Positions 11,900 to 23,718 of a stretch of 64,000 nucleotides of DNA are shown piece after piece. A program made the translations under genes and the position numbers. The stretch's first letter is position 1. Every line of letters starts with the position of its first letter. Below the pieces are notes generated by a model that ran no database searches, had not been told where the DNA came from, and saw nothing but the letters and a program-made list of their open reading frames with translations. Source of the stretch: Archivesica marissinica (lineage: Eukaryota; Mollusca; Bivalvia; Venerida; Vesicomyidae); NCBI GenBank assembly GCA_014843695.1, contig CM026403.1, forward strand, positions 5,785,281-5,849,280, read 5' to 3'.

Positions 11900-13624
11900 T
11901 TCATTTGAATCCTCAACAAATGAATTTTGACTCATAGCTGCTCTATATAGATGGAAACATTATCAGCTTGATGCGCGAATATAGATATATAGCTTTCCCC
12001 CCTAAAGCAATACAATCAAGTGCACCACATGCGTCCAACTAACGCAGCCGGCCATTCTACATTAATAAGCGTCTATAAACATAGTGTGCTTTCTGACAAT
12101 CACATCCCGAACGATTATTACACATCACTTTTAATATAATTGTGTACACATTACATAATTATGCATGTTCATCAACAACGTACACACATTATTTCCCGCT
12201 ACAAGCAGTACATTCATATAACATTCACATTTTAACCGGTGTAGATTTTTCGGATGCTTACAATAGATGTGTTTGATTGTCCTGTATCCGGCTGCATATT
12301 ACTATTGAACATGCATGACGATCAATGAGAATCGCTAATTGCCTATTACCTCCTTTGGCAGATAAAGTCTGTTTTATTCCAAAATGCAAAATGTGAATAG
12401 GTCCTTTTAGTTAGAATCCTTTGTTTTTACTGTTGTTACCTAACCAGAGATTGCGACATGATAAATGTGATGTTATCAAAATCATGTTAATTAACTGATA
12501 ACATTCTTTTACAAATAAGTACTCATTGCATATACTGTATGGGATCTGTTCAGATCTAATAATTTAATACTCATAAGAAGCGATAGTGGGATAACATTGC
12601 TAGCATGTTGTGCAAAGGAATAAACGATAAAAACAGAGGAAACACTTAATAGGACCTATCTACTTTTAGGGAGTATTCAGGGGCAGTAACTCACCGATAC
12701 CTCTCATTATTTCCTACAATGTTTTCCTACAATCTCCAGTTACAATTTTATAAATATGCTAATTTCGCAACAAGTCGTATCACCAAATGAAAAGTGTATT
12801 TTACTATACAATCGGTCGATCAATCAGAGGTCGTACTAATCTATGGTAGTTATTAGGTCCTATGCACTTTCTGGATATTTATTTGTAGAAAATATCTTTT
12901 GGAATCACAGATGTAACCAAAAATGTTAAGCTCATTTTCCACAAACCGCAAACATGGTATTAGAGCATTGGAATGTTAACGCGAAGATATGTAGCTTATA
13001 GACTATTTACTGTACAGAATCGGAAACGGACACTGTAAAAACCGTGCTTCGTAGTCTACATCGGCATGCACATATCATCAATTGATTCTAGACAATAATT
13101 ACGTGGAAATGTTGCAGACCTAGTTATGACAAGTGGGTTAGGCAAGAATAATCTATGTTATGCAAATAAATCCACAATCCGAGCTTTCAAAGGAAGTGCC
13201 AGGATCGGCTTTGACGATTGATCAATTTAAAATAATACAGACCAAGCCTTGAAGTGCATACCAAAGTTCAACAAAGATTAGTTAGTTAGTACTATTGTTT
13301 TCTGAATTCTGCGTGACGTTAAAAACTAGCGGCAAGGTTTTGTTTGTCTTGTACCGGATTACCGGACACAGTGTAATAGTACGGCACGATTAAAATACGA
13401 AGTAAGCCACATCGAAATTAAATTAATTATATATGCAATGAACTAATATTATTAATTGAAACGGACCGTATTATATGAATATCCGATTTAAATACTTAAA
13501 TATGGACCATATCACACACACATACACTGCACTATATCGACCATTGATCAAAACGGGGTAAAATCTGAAACGTTTAGTTTATTTCCCTATATTAATGATA
13601 TAGTACTGTTAACGGAATGATGTG
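11900..13624. other. 1.7 kb without recognised features
   Basis: AT-rich sequence with stops in all frames. I see no repeat, RNA gene or convincing open frame in it. Confidence 0.6.
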
Positions 13625-13686
13625 CAGACGGAACTGGTAACCCAGGGATTGCAGGTTCGATCCCCCCGTCTGAACCTAATAAAATT
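13625..13686 (+). mobile_element. SINE family A head fragment
   Basis: CAGACGGA, ACTGGTAACCCAGGG, GCAGGTTCGATCC and CGTCTGAACCTAATAAAATT match the family A head. The A-box half is deleted. The fragment stops at AATAAAATTA, where the 34-bp array starts. Confidence 0.85.
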
Positions 13687-14971
13687 ATGCATGTTGTACA
13701 GAATGTGTCCTGCGTGTGTTCGGTATGTTTTACAGAATGTGTCCTGCGTGTGTTCGTCATGTTTTACAGAATGTGTCCTGCGTGTGTTCTGTATGTTTTA
13801 CAGAATGTGTCCTGCGTGTGTTCTGTATGTTGTACAGAATGTGTCCTGCGTGTGTTCTGCATGTTGTACAGAATGTGTCCTGCGTGTGTTCTCTATGTTT
13901 TACAGAATGTATCCTGCGTGTGTTCTCTATGTTGTACAGAATGTGTCCTGCGTGTGTTCGGCATGTTTTACAGAATGTGTCCTGCGTGTGTTCTGTATGT
14001 TTTACAGAATGTGTCCTGCGTGTGTTCTGTATGTTTTACAGAATGTGTCCTGCGTGTGTTCGGCATGATTTACAGAATGTGTCCTGCGTGTGTTCTGTAT
14101 GTTTTACAGAATGTGTCCTGCGTGTGTTCGGCATGATTTACAGAATGTGTCCTGCGTGTGTTCGGCATGATTTACAGAATGTGTCCTGCGTGTGTTCTGC
14201 ATGTTTTACAGAATGTGTCCTGCGTGTGTTCGGCATGTTTTACAGAATGTGTCCTGCGTGTGTTCGGCATGTTTTACAGAATGTGTCCTGCGTGTGTTCG
14301 GCATGATTTACAGAATGTGTCCTGCGTGTGTTCGGCATGATTTACAGAATGTGTCCTGCGTGTGTTCGGCATGATTTACAGAATGTGTCCTGTGTGTGTT
14401 CTGTATGTTTTACAGAATGTGTCCTGCGTGTGTTCTGTATGTTTTACAGAATGTGTCCTGCGTGTGTTCTCTATGTTTTACAGAATGTATCCTGCGTGTG
14501 TTCGGCATGTTGTACAGAATGTGTCCTGCGTGTGTTCGGCATGATTTACAGAATGTGTCCTGCGTGTGTTCGGCATGTTTTACAGAATGTGTCCTGCGTG
14601 TGTTCGGCATGTTTTACAGAATGTATCCTGCGTGTGTTCGGCATGTTGTACAGAATGTGTCCTGCGTGTGTTCGGCATGATTTACAGAATGTGTCCTGCG
14701 TGTGTTCGGCATGTTTTACAGAATGTGTCCTGCGTGTGTTCGGCATGTTTTACAGAATGTGTCCTGCGTGTGTTCGGCATGTTTTACAGAATGTGTCCTG
14801 CGTGTGTTCGGCATGTTTTACAGAATGTGTCCTGCGTGTGTTCGGCATGATTTACAGAATGTGTCCTGCGTGTGTTCTCTATGTTGTACAGAATGTGTCC
14901 TGCGTGTGTTCTCTATGTTGTACAGAATGTGTCCTGCGTGTGTTCGGCATGTTTTACATAATGTGTTCTGC
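13687..14971. repeat. 34-bp minisatellite
   Basis: About 38 copies of a 34-bp unit containing TACAGAATGTGTCCTGCGTG. The spacer varies among CGGCATGTTT, CTGTATGTTT, CTCTATGTTG and CGGCATGATT. Because 34 is not a multiple of three, the three + frames are read in turn, giving cysteine-rich open frames of up to 279 codons. These are artefacts. The left edge falls inside a family A SINE. Confidence 0.96.
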
Positions 14972-15242
14972 ATGTATTTACTGCCAACATGCTAGTATGG
15001 CCCATCAATCGTTACTGAAATACAGGTGTTTACACAAACTATACGAATGTGCATTTTCGTTACAGTTAGAAGTACAGGTTAGTGTTGCCTATGTTTGTGT
15101 GACCATCTTTCCTACTACCTGTGTACACATTCATATAACGTCCTGTGAACGCCAACATCCTGGATGAAACAATGAAAACAAAGAAGATGTATCGAAGATG
15201 TTGGTCTGTGGAATGTGTCGGTATTATAAAGCACACCATTCC
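14972..15242. other. Spacer without recognised features
   Basis: Single-copy sequence of about 270 bp between the 34-bp array and a SINE. Nothing is recognised. Confidence 0.5.
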
Positions 15243-15520
15243 GTGTGTTTTATGTTTATTCACTGGTTGCCCATATGAGCGACATCTGAAGAGATTAGTC
15301 ATTTTAGATTGTTGGAGGATAGTGCAATGATACAGACAGAGATCCATTCCAGAGTCTCCTCTGGTTCTTTTACGTGCATCATGTACAGCACCGACACGAG
15401 ACATCGGTTTAAAGTCCCATCTGAAAGACTGTTAATTTTATGAGGGTCAGACTGGGGATCGAACCTGCTTTCCTTGGATTACCAGTTCAGCATGTTACCA
15501 CTGGACTACATATATGTCTG
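15243..15520 (-). mobile_element. SINE family A, diverged
   Basis: Complete in outline, from tail TTTTATGTTTATT to head TATGTCTG. It is more diverged than the others: the tail hairpin has lost bases, and the B-box region reads GGGGATCGAACCTGCTTTCC on the + strand. It is probably an older insertion. Confidence 0.88.
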
Positions 15521-16096
15521 TGATAGTGCAACTGTTTGAAAGCAGTCTTCTAAATAATTGCACAGCTATACATGTATATAGTTTTGCCATTTAAAACTTG
15601 CTGTGAAAGATAGTATGGCCTATCAAAAAGTTACCCCCACATTTGTATGAATATATCATTTCATTCAGTAATAAATAGATAAGACTGCGGGAGTTTCTTT
15701 CCAACGATCAAATGATTTATGCACAGTCATCTATATGCTGGTGAGAGGACACGTTCTATTCTGGTACAGTGGATGACGTTGCATTTCGTATTCATTAAAT
15801 AAATGCATGCTAAATAATGATCACCGATAAACCGCCAAGAAAAATAGCGAAAAAACAGAAATATCCTCTCGAAATAATAAGAGAAATAATTAAAGCGAAA
15901 TAAGAAAAGTCGTCAAGCGAAATAATAATAATAGTACGATTCTCTGTATAAACAGTTGCTGTTTGGCATCTATATTCCTATTTGTTATTTTTGTTTTGGC
16001 ATTATTTCCATTGGGGAGTTCGTGTTATTTTGTTGCTTTGGTTGACATAGTGTTTTGTCTACTCACGTTACGGTCGACATGCGTATTATGCACGTG
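15521..16096. other. Spacer without recognised features
   Basis: AT-rich sequence of 576 bp. No open frame or repeat stands out. Confidence 0.5.
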
Positions 16097-16387
16097 TGTG
16101 TGTTTTGCGTTTATTGATCGTCGCTACCGGTTGCCAATATGAGCGGCGTCTCCTGAAGAGATTAGTAATTTTAGATTTTTGGAGGATAGTGCAATGATAC
16201 AGACAGAGACCCATTCCAGAGTCTCTTCTGGTTCTTTTACGTGCACGGTGTACAGCACCGACACGAGACCTCGGTTTAACGTCCCATCTGAAAGACTGTT
16301 AATTTTATTAGGGTCAGGCTGGGGATCGAACCTACGATCCCTGGATTACCAGTCCAGCCTGCTACCACTAGACTACAGATCCGTCTG
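16097..16387 (-). mobile_element. SINE family A, full length
   Basis: A complete minus-strand copy with hairpin tail, body and Thr-like head ending CAGATCCGTCTG (+ strand). Confidence 0.9.
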
Positions 16388-16467
16388 AATTATGCACTTG
16401 TTTGAAGACATACACTTTAAAAATTACGATATTTAATAAAACACTTTATTGAAATACGTACATACTG

Positions 16468-16792
16468 AGACCGCCTTCGTGGTCGAGTGGCTACGGACGC
16501 TGATTTGTATACCACTGTAATCTATCATCACTGATTGTCACTGTTTCGAGCCCCGCTCAGGCAGTGTCTCTTTATATGAAAAGGTTCGCAGTAGTTTCTT
16601 ACGGAGGTTGGTGCACCAAATAATGGTTAACCGCTGCAGCCTGCCCAGGCAAGGTGCTGTTAGGAAAAAGAAGAAGAAGAAGAATGCTTTATTAAGACGT
16701 AAACTTTACAGTTAGGTAAACTGCCCGCCGGCGATATAGCCCAAGATGGTGCTGATGAATGCGTAAAACCCACAGAAACAAACTAACAAAAA
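16468..16792 (+). mobile_element. SINE family B with 12-bp target duplication
   Basis: A tRNA-like head with A box TGGTCGAGTGG and B box GTTTCGAGCCC, separated by a long variable region as in class II tRNAs. The body contains TTCTTACGGAGGTTGGTGCA and AACTGCCCGCCGGCGATATA, and the tail is CAAACTAACAAAAA. ACGTACATACTG is duplicated at 16456-16467 and 16793-16804. An extra stretch of about 50 bp with (GAA)n at about 16664-16714 splits the body compared with the copy at 37316. Confidence 0.9.
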
Positions 16793-16998
16793 ACGTACAT
16801 ACTGCGCATGTCTGTCGTAGATTAATTGGCATGTATATCGGGCGGCTGATTGGACACGTGCTACGTATACGGTCAAGTTCTGTGTAGGAAATGAATAGTA
16901 ATACGTGTAGGAGTCACTGAGTCCTCCATTGGAAGCCAACAATGCCCTACATATAGGGGATATACTAACATGACGGAAGCCGCACTGTCCCAGATCCA

Positions 16999-17210
16999 CA
17001 CCAATGCAACCAGGGTTCGATCCTCGGACATGGAAGTATATGAGATGGTACGGTGGTCGCCATATCGGACAGGTGGGTTTTCTCCGGATACTCCGGTTTC
17101 CTCCCACACGAATGACCACATTTACGCTTTCATGCGCACAAACGATAGTAATTAATATAAGTTGTTAAAGCTTATTTCACAATACTTGTAAAATTAATAA
17201 AGTTTAAACT
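16999..17210 (+). mobile_element. SINE family C, 5' truncated
   Basis: Begins near CACCAATGCAACCAGGGTTC, keeps the B box and the body (GGGTTTTCTCCGGATACTCC), and ends TTAATAAAGTTT. The A-box half of the head is missing. Confidence 0.88.
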
Positions 17211-17785
17211 TTAAACATGATACAAATGTATTGAACCTATGCTGGACAGATTTTAGGGAGGGGCGCTAGATCCATAGTGCTTTAGTAACATATGATCAGT
17301 TAGATGAACATCAGCGGTTTTTTCACTTTTGGGGGATTGGGGCTGGGTAAAATATGGAACAATCGACAGGCTGGAACCCAGGCTTGTGGTATACGTGCAG
17401 ATCTATATACATGTGTCTATATATATTCAATTTAATTTGTAAATCATAACCTAACAAAAACAAGCGGGAAGCGCAATGGCCTGTCGGTTACCACCTCAGA
17501 CTTGTGATTACCTGCACCCGACTACAAGTAGGCAGCACCATGCAAGTTTGAAACCTGCCAGAGGGGAGGGGGTATATAAATATAAGAGAAATAAAAGTAC
17601 AATTCAGCTAACATAATTAATATAAACAAAAAAACCAAAACATTTATACATTTCTTGAATTCATCTATTAAAAAATAGCCAATATGAGGTAAACACATGA
17701 TTATTATGCAAGATTTTAAACATCATTCACGTATTAACATTATTTAGACTTATTTGAGAATGATCTGTTTAGAAAATTTAAAACT
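17211..17785. other. Spacer with a weak tRNA-like stretch
   Basis: No gene is seen. Around 17465-17575 there is an A-box-like AATGGCCTGTCGG and a B-box-like AAGTTTGAAACCTGCC, as in a decayed class II tRNA or SINE head. Folding is poor, so this stays a suggestion. Confidence 0.35.
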
Positions 17786-17985
17786 GTATTTATTTTGCAA
17801 CGATTGCGGAGCAAGTTTTAACAACTTATATTATTCACTCTCGTTGGCGCGGATGAAAGCGTAAATGTGGTCATTCGTGTGGGAGGAAACCGGAGTACCC
17901 GGAGAAAACCCACTTGTCCGATCTGTCGACCATCGTACCATCTCGCATACTTCCCAGTCCGAGGATCGAACCTGAGTCAGATTAT
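17786..17985 (-). mobile_element. SINE family C, head truncated
   Basis: A minus-strand copy from tail TATTTATTTTGCAACGATTG to GAGGATCGAACCTGAGTCAG. Similarity ends before the A-box region. Confidence 0.88.
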
Positions 17986-18260
17986 TGAAATCCGAAAAAC
18001 CGGAAGTTGCGCGCACTATTAGATGATGCGCAACAAATCTGTACAAGACAACGAAATAAATATTGTTCTGCATTTTACACAGTTTAGAGATGGTTCATTT
18101 CTTAACACACAATAAAACTAACAACGAAATACAATATTGGCATATTTGTGATCCCAAATCTGGACTTGCCGGTGTTATGTTAACAATCACCCAGCATGAA
18201 TGTGAGCAATTGAAGCAGTACATGTTATCATGTATTTGTATTCGGTATAATAGCTTCATC
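17986..18260. other. Spacer without recognised features
   Basis: A 75-codon + frame (18063-18290) runs into the neighbouring array and has no recognisable domain. I do not call it a gene. Confidence 0.4.
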
Positions 18261-19333
18261 TCGGGAGATAATGTTTACTCGGGGAGATAATGTTTACTCG
18301 GGGAGATAATGTTTACTCGGGAGATAATGTTTAATCGGGAGGTAATGTTTACTCGGGGAGATAATGTTTACTCGGGAGATAATGTTTACTCGGGGAGAAA
18401 ATGTTTACTCGGGAGATAATGTTTACTCGGGGAGATAATGTTGGGGAGATAATGTTTACTCGGGGAGATAATGTTTACTCGGGAGATAATGTTTACTCGG
18501 GGAGATAATGTTTACTCGGGAGATAATGTTTACTCGGGGAGATAATGTTTACTCGGAGATAATGTTTACTCGGGAGATAATGTTTACTCGGGATAATGTT
18601 TACTCGGGAGATAATGTTTACTCGGGAGATAATGTTTACTCGGGGAGATAATGTTTACTCGGAGATAATGTTTACTCGGGGAGATAATGTTTACTCGGGA
18701 GATAATGTTTACTCGGGGAGATAATGTTTACTCGGGAGATAATGTTTACTCGGGAGATAATGTTTACTCGGGGAGATAATGTTTACTCGGGAGATAATGT
18801 TTACTCGGGAGATAATGTTTACTCGGGAGATAATGTTTACTCGGGAGATAATGTTTACTCGGGAGATAATGTTTACTCGGGAGATAATGTTTACTCGGGA
18901 GTAATGTTTACTCGGGAGATAATGTTTACTCGGGGATAATGTACTCGGGAGATAATGTTTACTCGGGAGATAATGTTTACTCGGAGATAAGTTTACTCGG
19001 GGAGATAATGTTTACTCGGGAGATAATGTTTACTCGGGGAGATAATGTTTACTCGGGAGATAATGTTTACTCGGGAGATAATGTTTACTCGGGAGATAAT
19101 GTTTACTCGGGGAGATAATGTTTACTCGGGAGATAATGTTTACTCGGGGAGATAAATGTTTACTCGGGGAGATAATGTTTACTCGGGGAGATAATGTTTA
19201 CTCGGGAGATAATGTTTACTCGGGGAGATAATGTTTACTCGGGAGATAATGTTTACTCGGGGAGATAATGTATAATGTTTACTCGGGGAGATAATGTTTA
19301 CTCGGGGAGATAATGTTTACTCGGGGAGATAAT
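18261..19333. repeat. 18/19-bp minisatellite (GGGAGATAATGTTTACTC)
   Basis: About 57 copies of GGGAGATAATGTTTACTC, mixed with a 19-bp form that has one extra G. Occasional units are 1-10 bp shorter or longer. The frequent G-number change suggests replication slippage. Confidence 0.97.
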
Positions 19334-19659
19334 CCACAGTATTATACTACACGTGAGTATTTAATGCAACATTCACATGCAATAGTATTTACTATTCGCC
19401 TCCGAGATAATATTGACCGGTTAATAGTTTCGGTAATATTGACTGCCTATGGGTTCAAGTCTGAGCCAGTAAAACGCTCATTGGGATATTGCTAAAATCA
19501 GATCGCCTCACTTAGTCGGTAGACGCTTATTGAAATGTATAAACATAAACTTAGATAGTTACAGATTATATTAATATATTTACAGAGACTGGAGACTTGA
19601 TTATTTGCTGTAGCCAGATTTCTGTTAAAATACTTGTTTCTGGGTCAGGCATAATAAAA
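19334..19659. other. Spacer without recognised features
   Basis: AT-rich unique sequence of about 325 bp; nothing is recognised. Confidence 0.5.
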
Positions 19660-19794
19660 TAAATATTGCATTCCTAAGTGAGCAATATGAAAAATATAAC
19701 CACGAGAAACATAGATAGTAACATCTACTGACGTTTAATAGTCATGTTCTCGGGTGATATTTTTCATATTGCTCACTTAGGAATGCAATATTTA
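19660..19794. repeat. Long near-perfect hairpin, small foldback candidate
   Basis: The left arm (19660-19714) contains AAATATTGCATTCCTAAGTG and AGCAATATGAAAAATAT. The right arm (19741-19794) is its reverse complement with few mismatches. The loop is about 26 bp. It could be a small MITE, or the source of a hairpin RNA if transcribed. No clear target duplication beyond TA was found. Confidence 0.85.
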
Positions 19795-20056
19795 TATAAT
19801 ATCACACTAAACCAAGGGCAATATTTATAGAGTAAAGAAATAGTTCGAGAATGTAGTACGGGTGGTGTAGAAACCGGATACATGTCAAAAATACTCACAT
19901 TGACGTTCGAAATATGTACCAAATATATCATGGCCGAACTTACGAATTCAGCAATAATCTCATAAGAAACGACTTATTGTTGAACGTATCTACGTGCTAA
20001 ATTGAATTAACTCATATTATATATGTAAGTATTATATCTATGTATTTAATGTGCAT
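19795..20056. other. Spacer without recognised features
   Basis: AT-rich single-copy sequence between the hairpin and a SINE. Confidence 0.5.
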
Positions 20057-20262
20057 TGTTTTGTTTTTATTTAAGTTTATTTAACGTCGCTACGGGTTGC
20101 TAATTTGAGCGACGGACAGTTTACTTAACAACACCTTTCCTGGGCAGGCTCCAGCAGTACTCGGTGCACCAACCTCCGTAAGAAAATGCCAACTTTTTCA
20201 TATAAATGAGACACGGCCTGAGCGGGACTTGAACCCGTGACCATCAGAGATGATAGGTTACA
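20057..20262 (-). mobile_element. SINE family B with family A tail, head interrupted
   Basis: A minus-strand family B body (CACCAACCTCCGTAAGAAA, GAGCGGGACTTGAACCCGTG) whose tail is the CGTCGCT...AGCGACG hairpin seen in family A. The head stops at TGATAGGTTACA, where the LINE begins. It shows that the tail module is shared between SINE families. Confidence 0.85.
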
Positions 20263-22170
20263 ATAAACAAATATCAGATAAGTTTAAAATATGGAGACAA
20301 AAAGTCAAATCACTTATATTTACCTCAAAGCATAATTACTACACCACACATATTAACTCGAATAAACACAATCCGAAACAATTATGGAGCAGCCTAAATG
20401 AATTATCAGGACTGAACAATAAATCTCAAACACAATACCTACATGATGAACATGGATGTAAAATAGTAAATGCTAACTATACGGCCACTATTTTTAATGA
20501 ACATTTCTGTAATATTCATAGGCAGTTTCAGTCTGATAACCCACCACCGCACTACTCTAACTTTGCACTTGAAACTACAACAACACTAAATTGTCAAACA
20601 TATCTAGATTTTCTATTCCCTTAGTATCTGTGCAGTTTGTTGAAAAACAACTTCTTTCACTTGATGTATCTAAATCAACGGGCTCTGATAATTTACATGC
20701 CAGATTCTTAAAGCTTTCTGCCAAAATCATTGCTCCAATTTTAACACAAATATTCGATTCTAGCATAAACTCCAATAAATTTCCCAAAGCATTTAAATTA
20801 GCCAGAGTTATACCCATTCACAAAAAAGGTGACAAATCAGATAAAAATAATTACAGACCTATATCAATATTACCTGTTATGTCATTGATTTTTGAGCGCC
20901 ATGTCAGCCTTCACTTGAAACAATTTCTCGAGGAACATAATTTATTATATAATCGACAGTCCGGATTCCGTGAAAATCATTCATGTCAAACTGCCCGTAC
21001 ACGCTTACTGGATGACTGGATATCAGCAATTGATAAGAATGAAGTAGTGGTCACAGTCTTTCTGGATCTTTCCAAAGCCTTTGATCTGGTTGATCATTCT
21101 ATCTTAATACGTAAATTAGCTTATTATGGTCTTGCTGAATCATCACAAAATTGGTTTTCCTCATACTTAGCTGACAGGTTCCAACAAACGAATGTTTCTG
21201 GTGCTCATTCTGATGCTGGATCTGTTGTTTCTGGTGTTCCTCAGGGGTCTGTCTTAGGTCCCATTCTCTTTATAATTTACATCAATGACTTACCTATGAC
21301 TCCTACCAGCACAGTTGCAGACATATTTGCTGACGATACAACTATATCTGCCTCCGATCAATCTCTTGACACTCTTACTACTTCTTTATCTACTGATCTG
21401 ATAAATGTTCAACAGTGGTGTTTAGACAATCGTATGATTCTCAATACTTCTAAGACCAAAATCATGTATATTTCCTCTAAATCAAAAGCTCATAGTATCA
21501 GTGAGTCTGCTCTTGAAGTGAAAGTGAACAACACCGTCATACATCCGAGTTCTGCTGAACGACTACTCGGAGTTATGATTGACAACACACTATCCTGGGA
21601 TAAGCATACTGACAATGTTTTAAAAAATGTAACTCTTATTTATATTTATTGTCTCGTATAAAAAGGTATCTCTCTATTCCCAATCGCAACCTCTTCTACA
21701 ATGCTTACATATTGCCTCACTTAGACTTTTGTTGTGTGATTTGGGGTAACTGCAACTCATCTTTAGAAGATAAAATAGTTCGGTTACAAAAGAGAGCAGC
21801 TAGACTAATTCTAGATCAGGACTTTGACACTCCATCGCAATTATTATTCTCCCAACTAAAATGGATGACCTTTCCAGAACGAGTCATATATCAGAAGGCT
21901 ATACAACTGTATAAAACATTACATGGAGCTGCTCCAGACTATTTAAAATCGTCCTTCACTTTTACTTCTGATATACATCCTAGAATTCTTAGATCAACCT
22001 CAGAATATCAATTATACACACCAAGACAAAATTGTGAATTATTTCGTAATACATTTGAATTTTCAGGATCATCTATTTGGAATTCATTGCCTCACTCAGT
22101 TCAAAATGCTCCAACTATCCAACAGTTCAAAATTCTCTACTTAAGGTGGAACTATAACAATTCAAACTAA
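20263..22170 (+). pseudogene. Reverse transcriptase of the LINE, two frameshifts
   Basis: The product would copy element RNA into DNA at a nicked target. The frame is broken twice: near 20580-20600 and in the A-run at about 21622-21627, where one A appears to be missing. In the middle frame (20591-21661, 356 codons) the fingers motif NYRPISILP is at residues 87-95, motif A FLDLSKAFD at 157-165, motif B SGVPQGSVLGP at 214-224 and the catalytic FADD at 246-249. The third frame (to 22170) carries the C-terminal region with LDFCCVIWG and LQKRAARLI, typical of this superfamily. All catalytic aspartates are present, but the frameshifts and the missing endonuclease mean it is dead. Confidence 0.93.
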
Positions 22171-22574
22171 TCGCGTACTTCTACTGTTATTATAAACGTG
22201 TATTGCCATTGCTATATTTATTAGAATCGGAATATTGCTGTCCTTAAGTTGATTTCATACATATTTTGAAGATACCACTACAAGTCAAATCTGCACATTG
22301 TTAGATAGATCTAGTATCATTAATTGTCTCATTCCCATTTTCTACTCTGCTAGCCAATTCCATATAATTATCATCATATTCCATTACATATTAAATATAG
22401 TTTCTCTATTTTTCAGCTTTTACATTGCTATATTATTCCAATGTGCAGTTCTCACTTATAGTGCTATCTTTTGATTGCATTTGATTGTATATATGTTGAG
22501 GGCCTCATGGTAGATTAACTTTTGTTAAATGAGTACTCTCGTTAAATAAAGTCTTTATTATTATTATTATTATT
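20263..22574 (+). mobile_element. Non-LTR retrotransposon (LINE), 5' truncated
   Basis: A 2.3-kb element with a reverse transcriptase coding region, a 3' UTR of about 380 bp containing TATATATGTTGAGGGCCTCA, and an (ATT)n tail at about 22552-22574. No endonuclease domain remains, so the 5' half is lost. It sits inside a family B SINE: GTTACA ends the SINE at 20257-20262, and GTTACAGTTGTAT follows the tail at 22575, suggesting a 6-bp target duplication. Protein motifs and the microsatellite tail fit the CR1/L2/Rex/Daphne side of the Jockey-CR1 superfamily; the clade is an inference. A second 3' end lies at 5217-5467, so the family was active more than once. Confidence 0.92.
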
Positions 22575-22595
22575 GTTACAGTTGTATCAGTTGTA

Positions 22596-22781
22596 TGTAT
22601 CGTCGCTACCGGTTGCCATATGAGCGATGCCTCCTGAATAGATTAGTCATTTTAGATTTTTGGAGGATAGTGCATGATACAGACAGATACCCATTCCAGA
22701 GTCTCCTCTGGTTCTTTTACGTGCACGGTGTACAGCATCGACACGAGACCTCGGTTTAACGTCCCATCTGAAAGACTGTTA
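22596..22781 (-). mobile_element. SINE family A, head missing
   Basis: Tail hairpin and body are present, up to CATCTGAAAGACTGTTA. The tRNA-like head is absent, as expected for 5' truncation of a minus-strand copy. Confidence 0.88.
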
Positions 22782-23133
22782 TGTCGATTGCTATATTTGC
22801 TATATATATCTTGTTGTTGTTGTTGTAGTTGTTGTTGTTATTACTGTTGTATTACCAGTATTATAGTTTAGGTTTGACATTGTAAGCCATGTTAGGAGGC
22901 TAGCTCGGCGCATAATGGGAACGGAACACACACTGATGACTACATGTGCAGCATCCCATATTGTTGTTGTTGTTGTTGTTGTTGTTGTTATTGTTGTTAC
23001 TGTTGCAGCAGCCCACATTGCCATCTAATCATTAATACTATTACAACAGGTCAATATTCATGCTCAGTCGAGTTAAACATGTAGTCACCCATTGAATGCA
23101 TTTATGCGGCGGAAACTTAAAATAAACTGTTGT
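22782..23133. repeat. Unnamed dispersed repeat with (TTG)n tracts
   Basis: The stretch containing GGAACACACACTGATGACTA, CATGTGCAGCA and AATATTCATGCTCAGTCGAG matches 55664-55780. TTG tracts lie at about 22811-22850 and 22963-22993. In both places it lies next to family A SINEs. The family is not recognised. Confidence 0.75.
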
Positions 23134-23410
23134 GTGTGTTTTACGTTTATTTATCGTAGCTACCGTTGCCCATATGAACGACGCCTCCTGAAGCGATTAG
23201 TCATTTTAGATGTGTGGAGGATAGTGCAATGATACAGGCAGAGACCCATTCCAGAATCTCTTCTGGTTCATTAACGTGCATGGAAACGAAACCTCGGATT
23301 AATGTTCCGTCTGAAAGACTGTCAATTGTATTAGGATCAGACGGGGGATCGAACCTGCGATCCGTGGATAACCAGTCCAGGGTGTTACCACCGGACTACA
23401 GATCCGTCTG
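23134..23410 (-). mobile_element. SINE family A, diverged
   Basis: A complete copy with a gap of about 15 bp in the body around CGTGCATGGAAACG. The head ends CAGATCCGTCTG (+ strand). Confidence 0.9.
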
Positions 23411-23571
23411 TATCTATAATGAATCAACTAAATAAAGTTAATTTAAGTGCCCACAGCATGAATGGTTTTGAGCGACTAAATTGTCTGGGAATCAGATTTC
23501 TCTGTAAAATACAAATAAAATATACCTAGCTAATGTTCATGACAAACTACATAGCTCATTTACAAGAAACT

Positions 23572-23718
23572 AATATAATGACCTGGTTCCCGGTTAATAT
23601 AATGACCTGGTTCCCGGTTAATATAATGACCTGGTTCCCGGTTAATATAATGACCTGGTTCCCGGTTAATATAATGACCTGGTTCCCGGTTAATATAATG
23701 ACCTGGTTCCCGGTTAAT
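23572..23718. repeat. 24-bp tandem repeat, 6 copies
   Basis: Six near-identical units containing ATAATGACCTGGTTCCCGGT. They lie in a 125-codon + frame (23533-23910) that repeats the peptide NIMTWFPV; the repeat length of 24 explains the open frame. Confidence 0.96.

Noticed and set aside
13622..15167. Cysteine-rich open frames of up to 279 codons
   Set aside because: The 34-bp repeat read in rotating frames; all + frames show the same peptide.
15066..15404. A 112-codon minus frame
   Set aside because: It overlaps a family A SINE body; similar peptide strings recur wherever that SINE occurs.
17465..17575. A fourth SINE or class II tRNA gene
   Set aside because: Only weak A- and B-box-like strings, poor folding and no second copy in the window.
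18261..19333. CRISPR array
   Set aside because: Units are directly adjacent with no unique spacers; the context is eukaryotic. The same holds for every array in the window.
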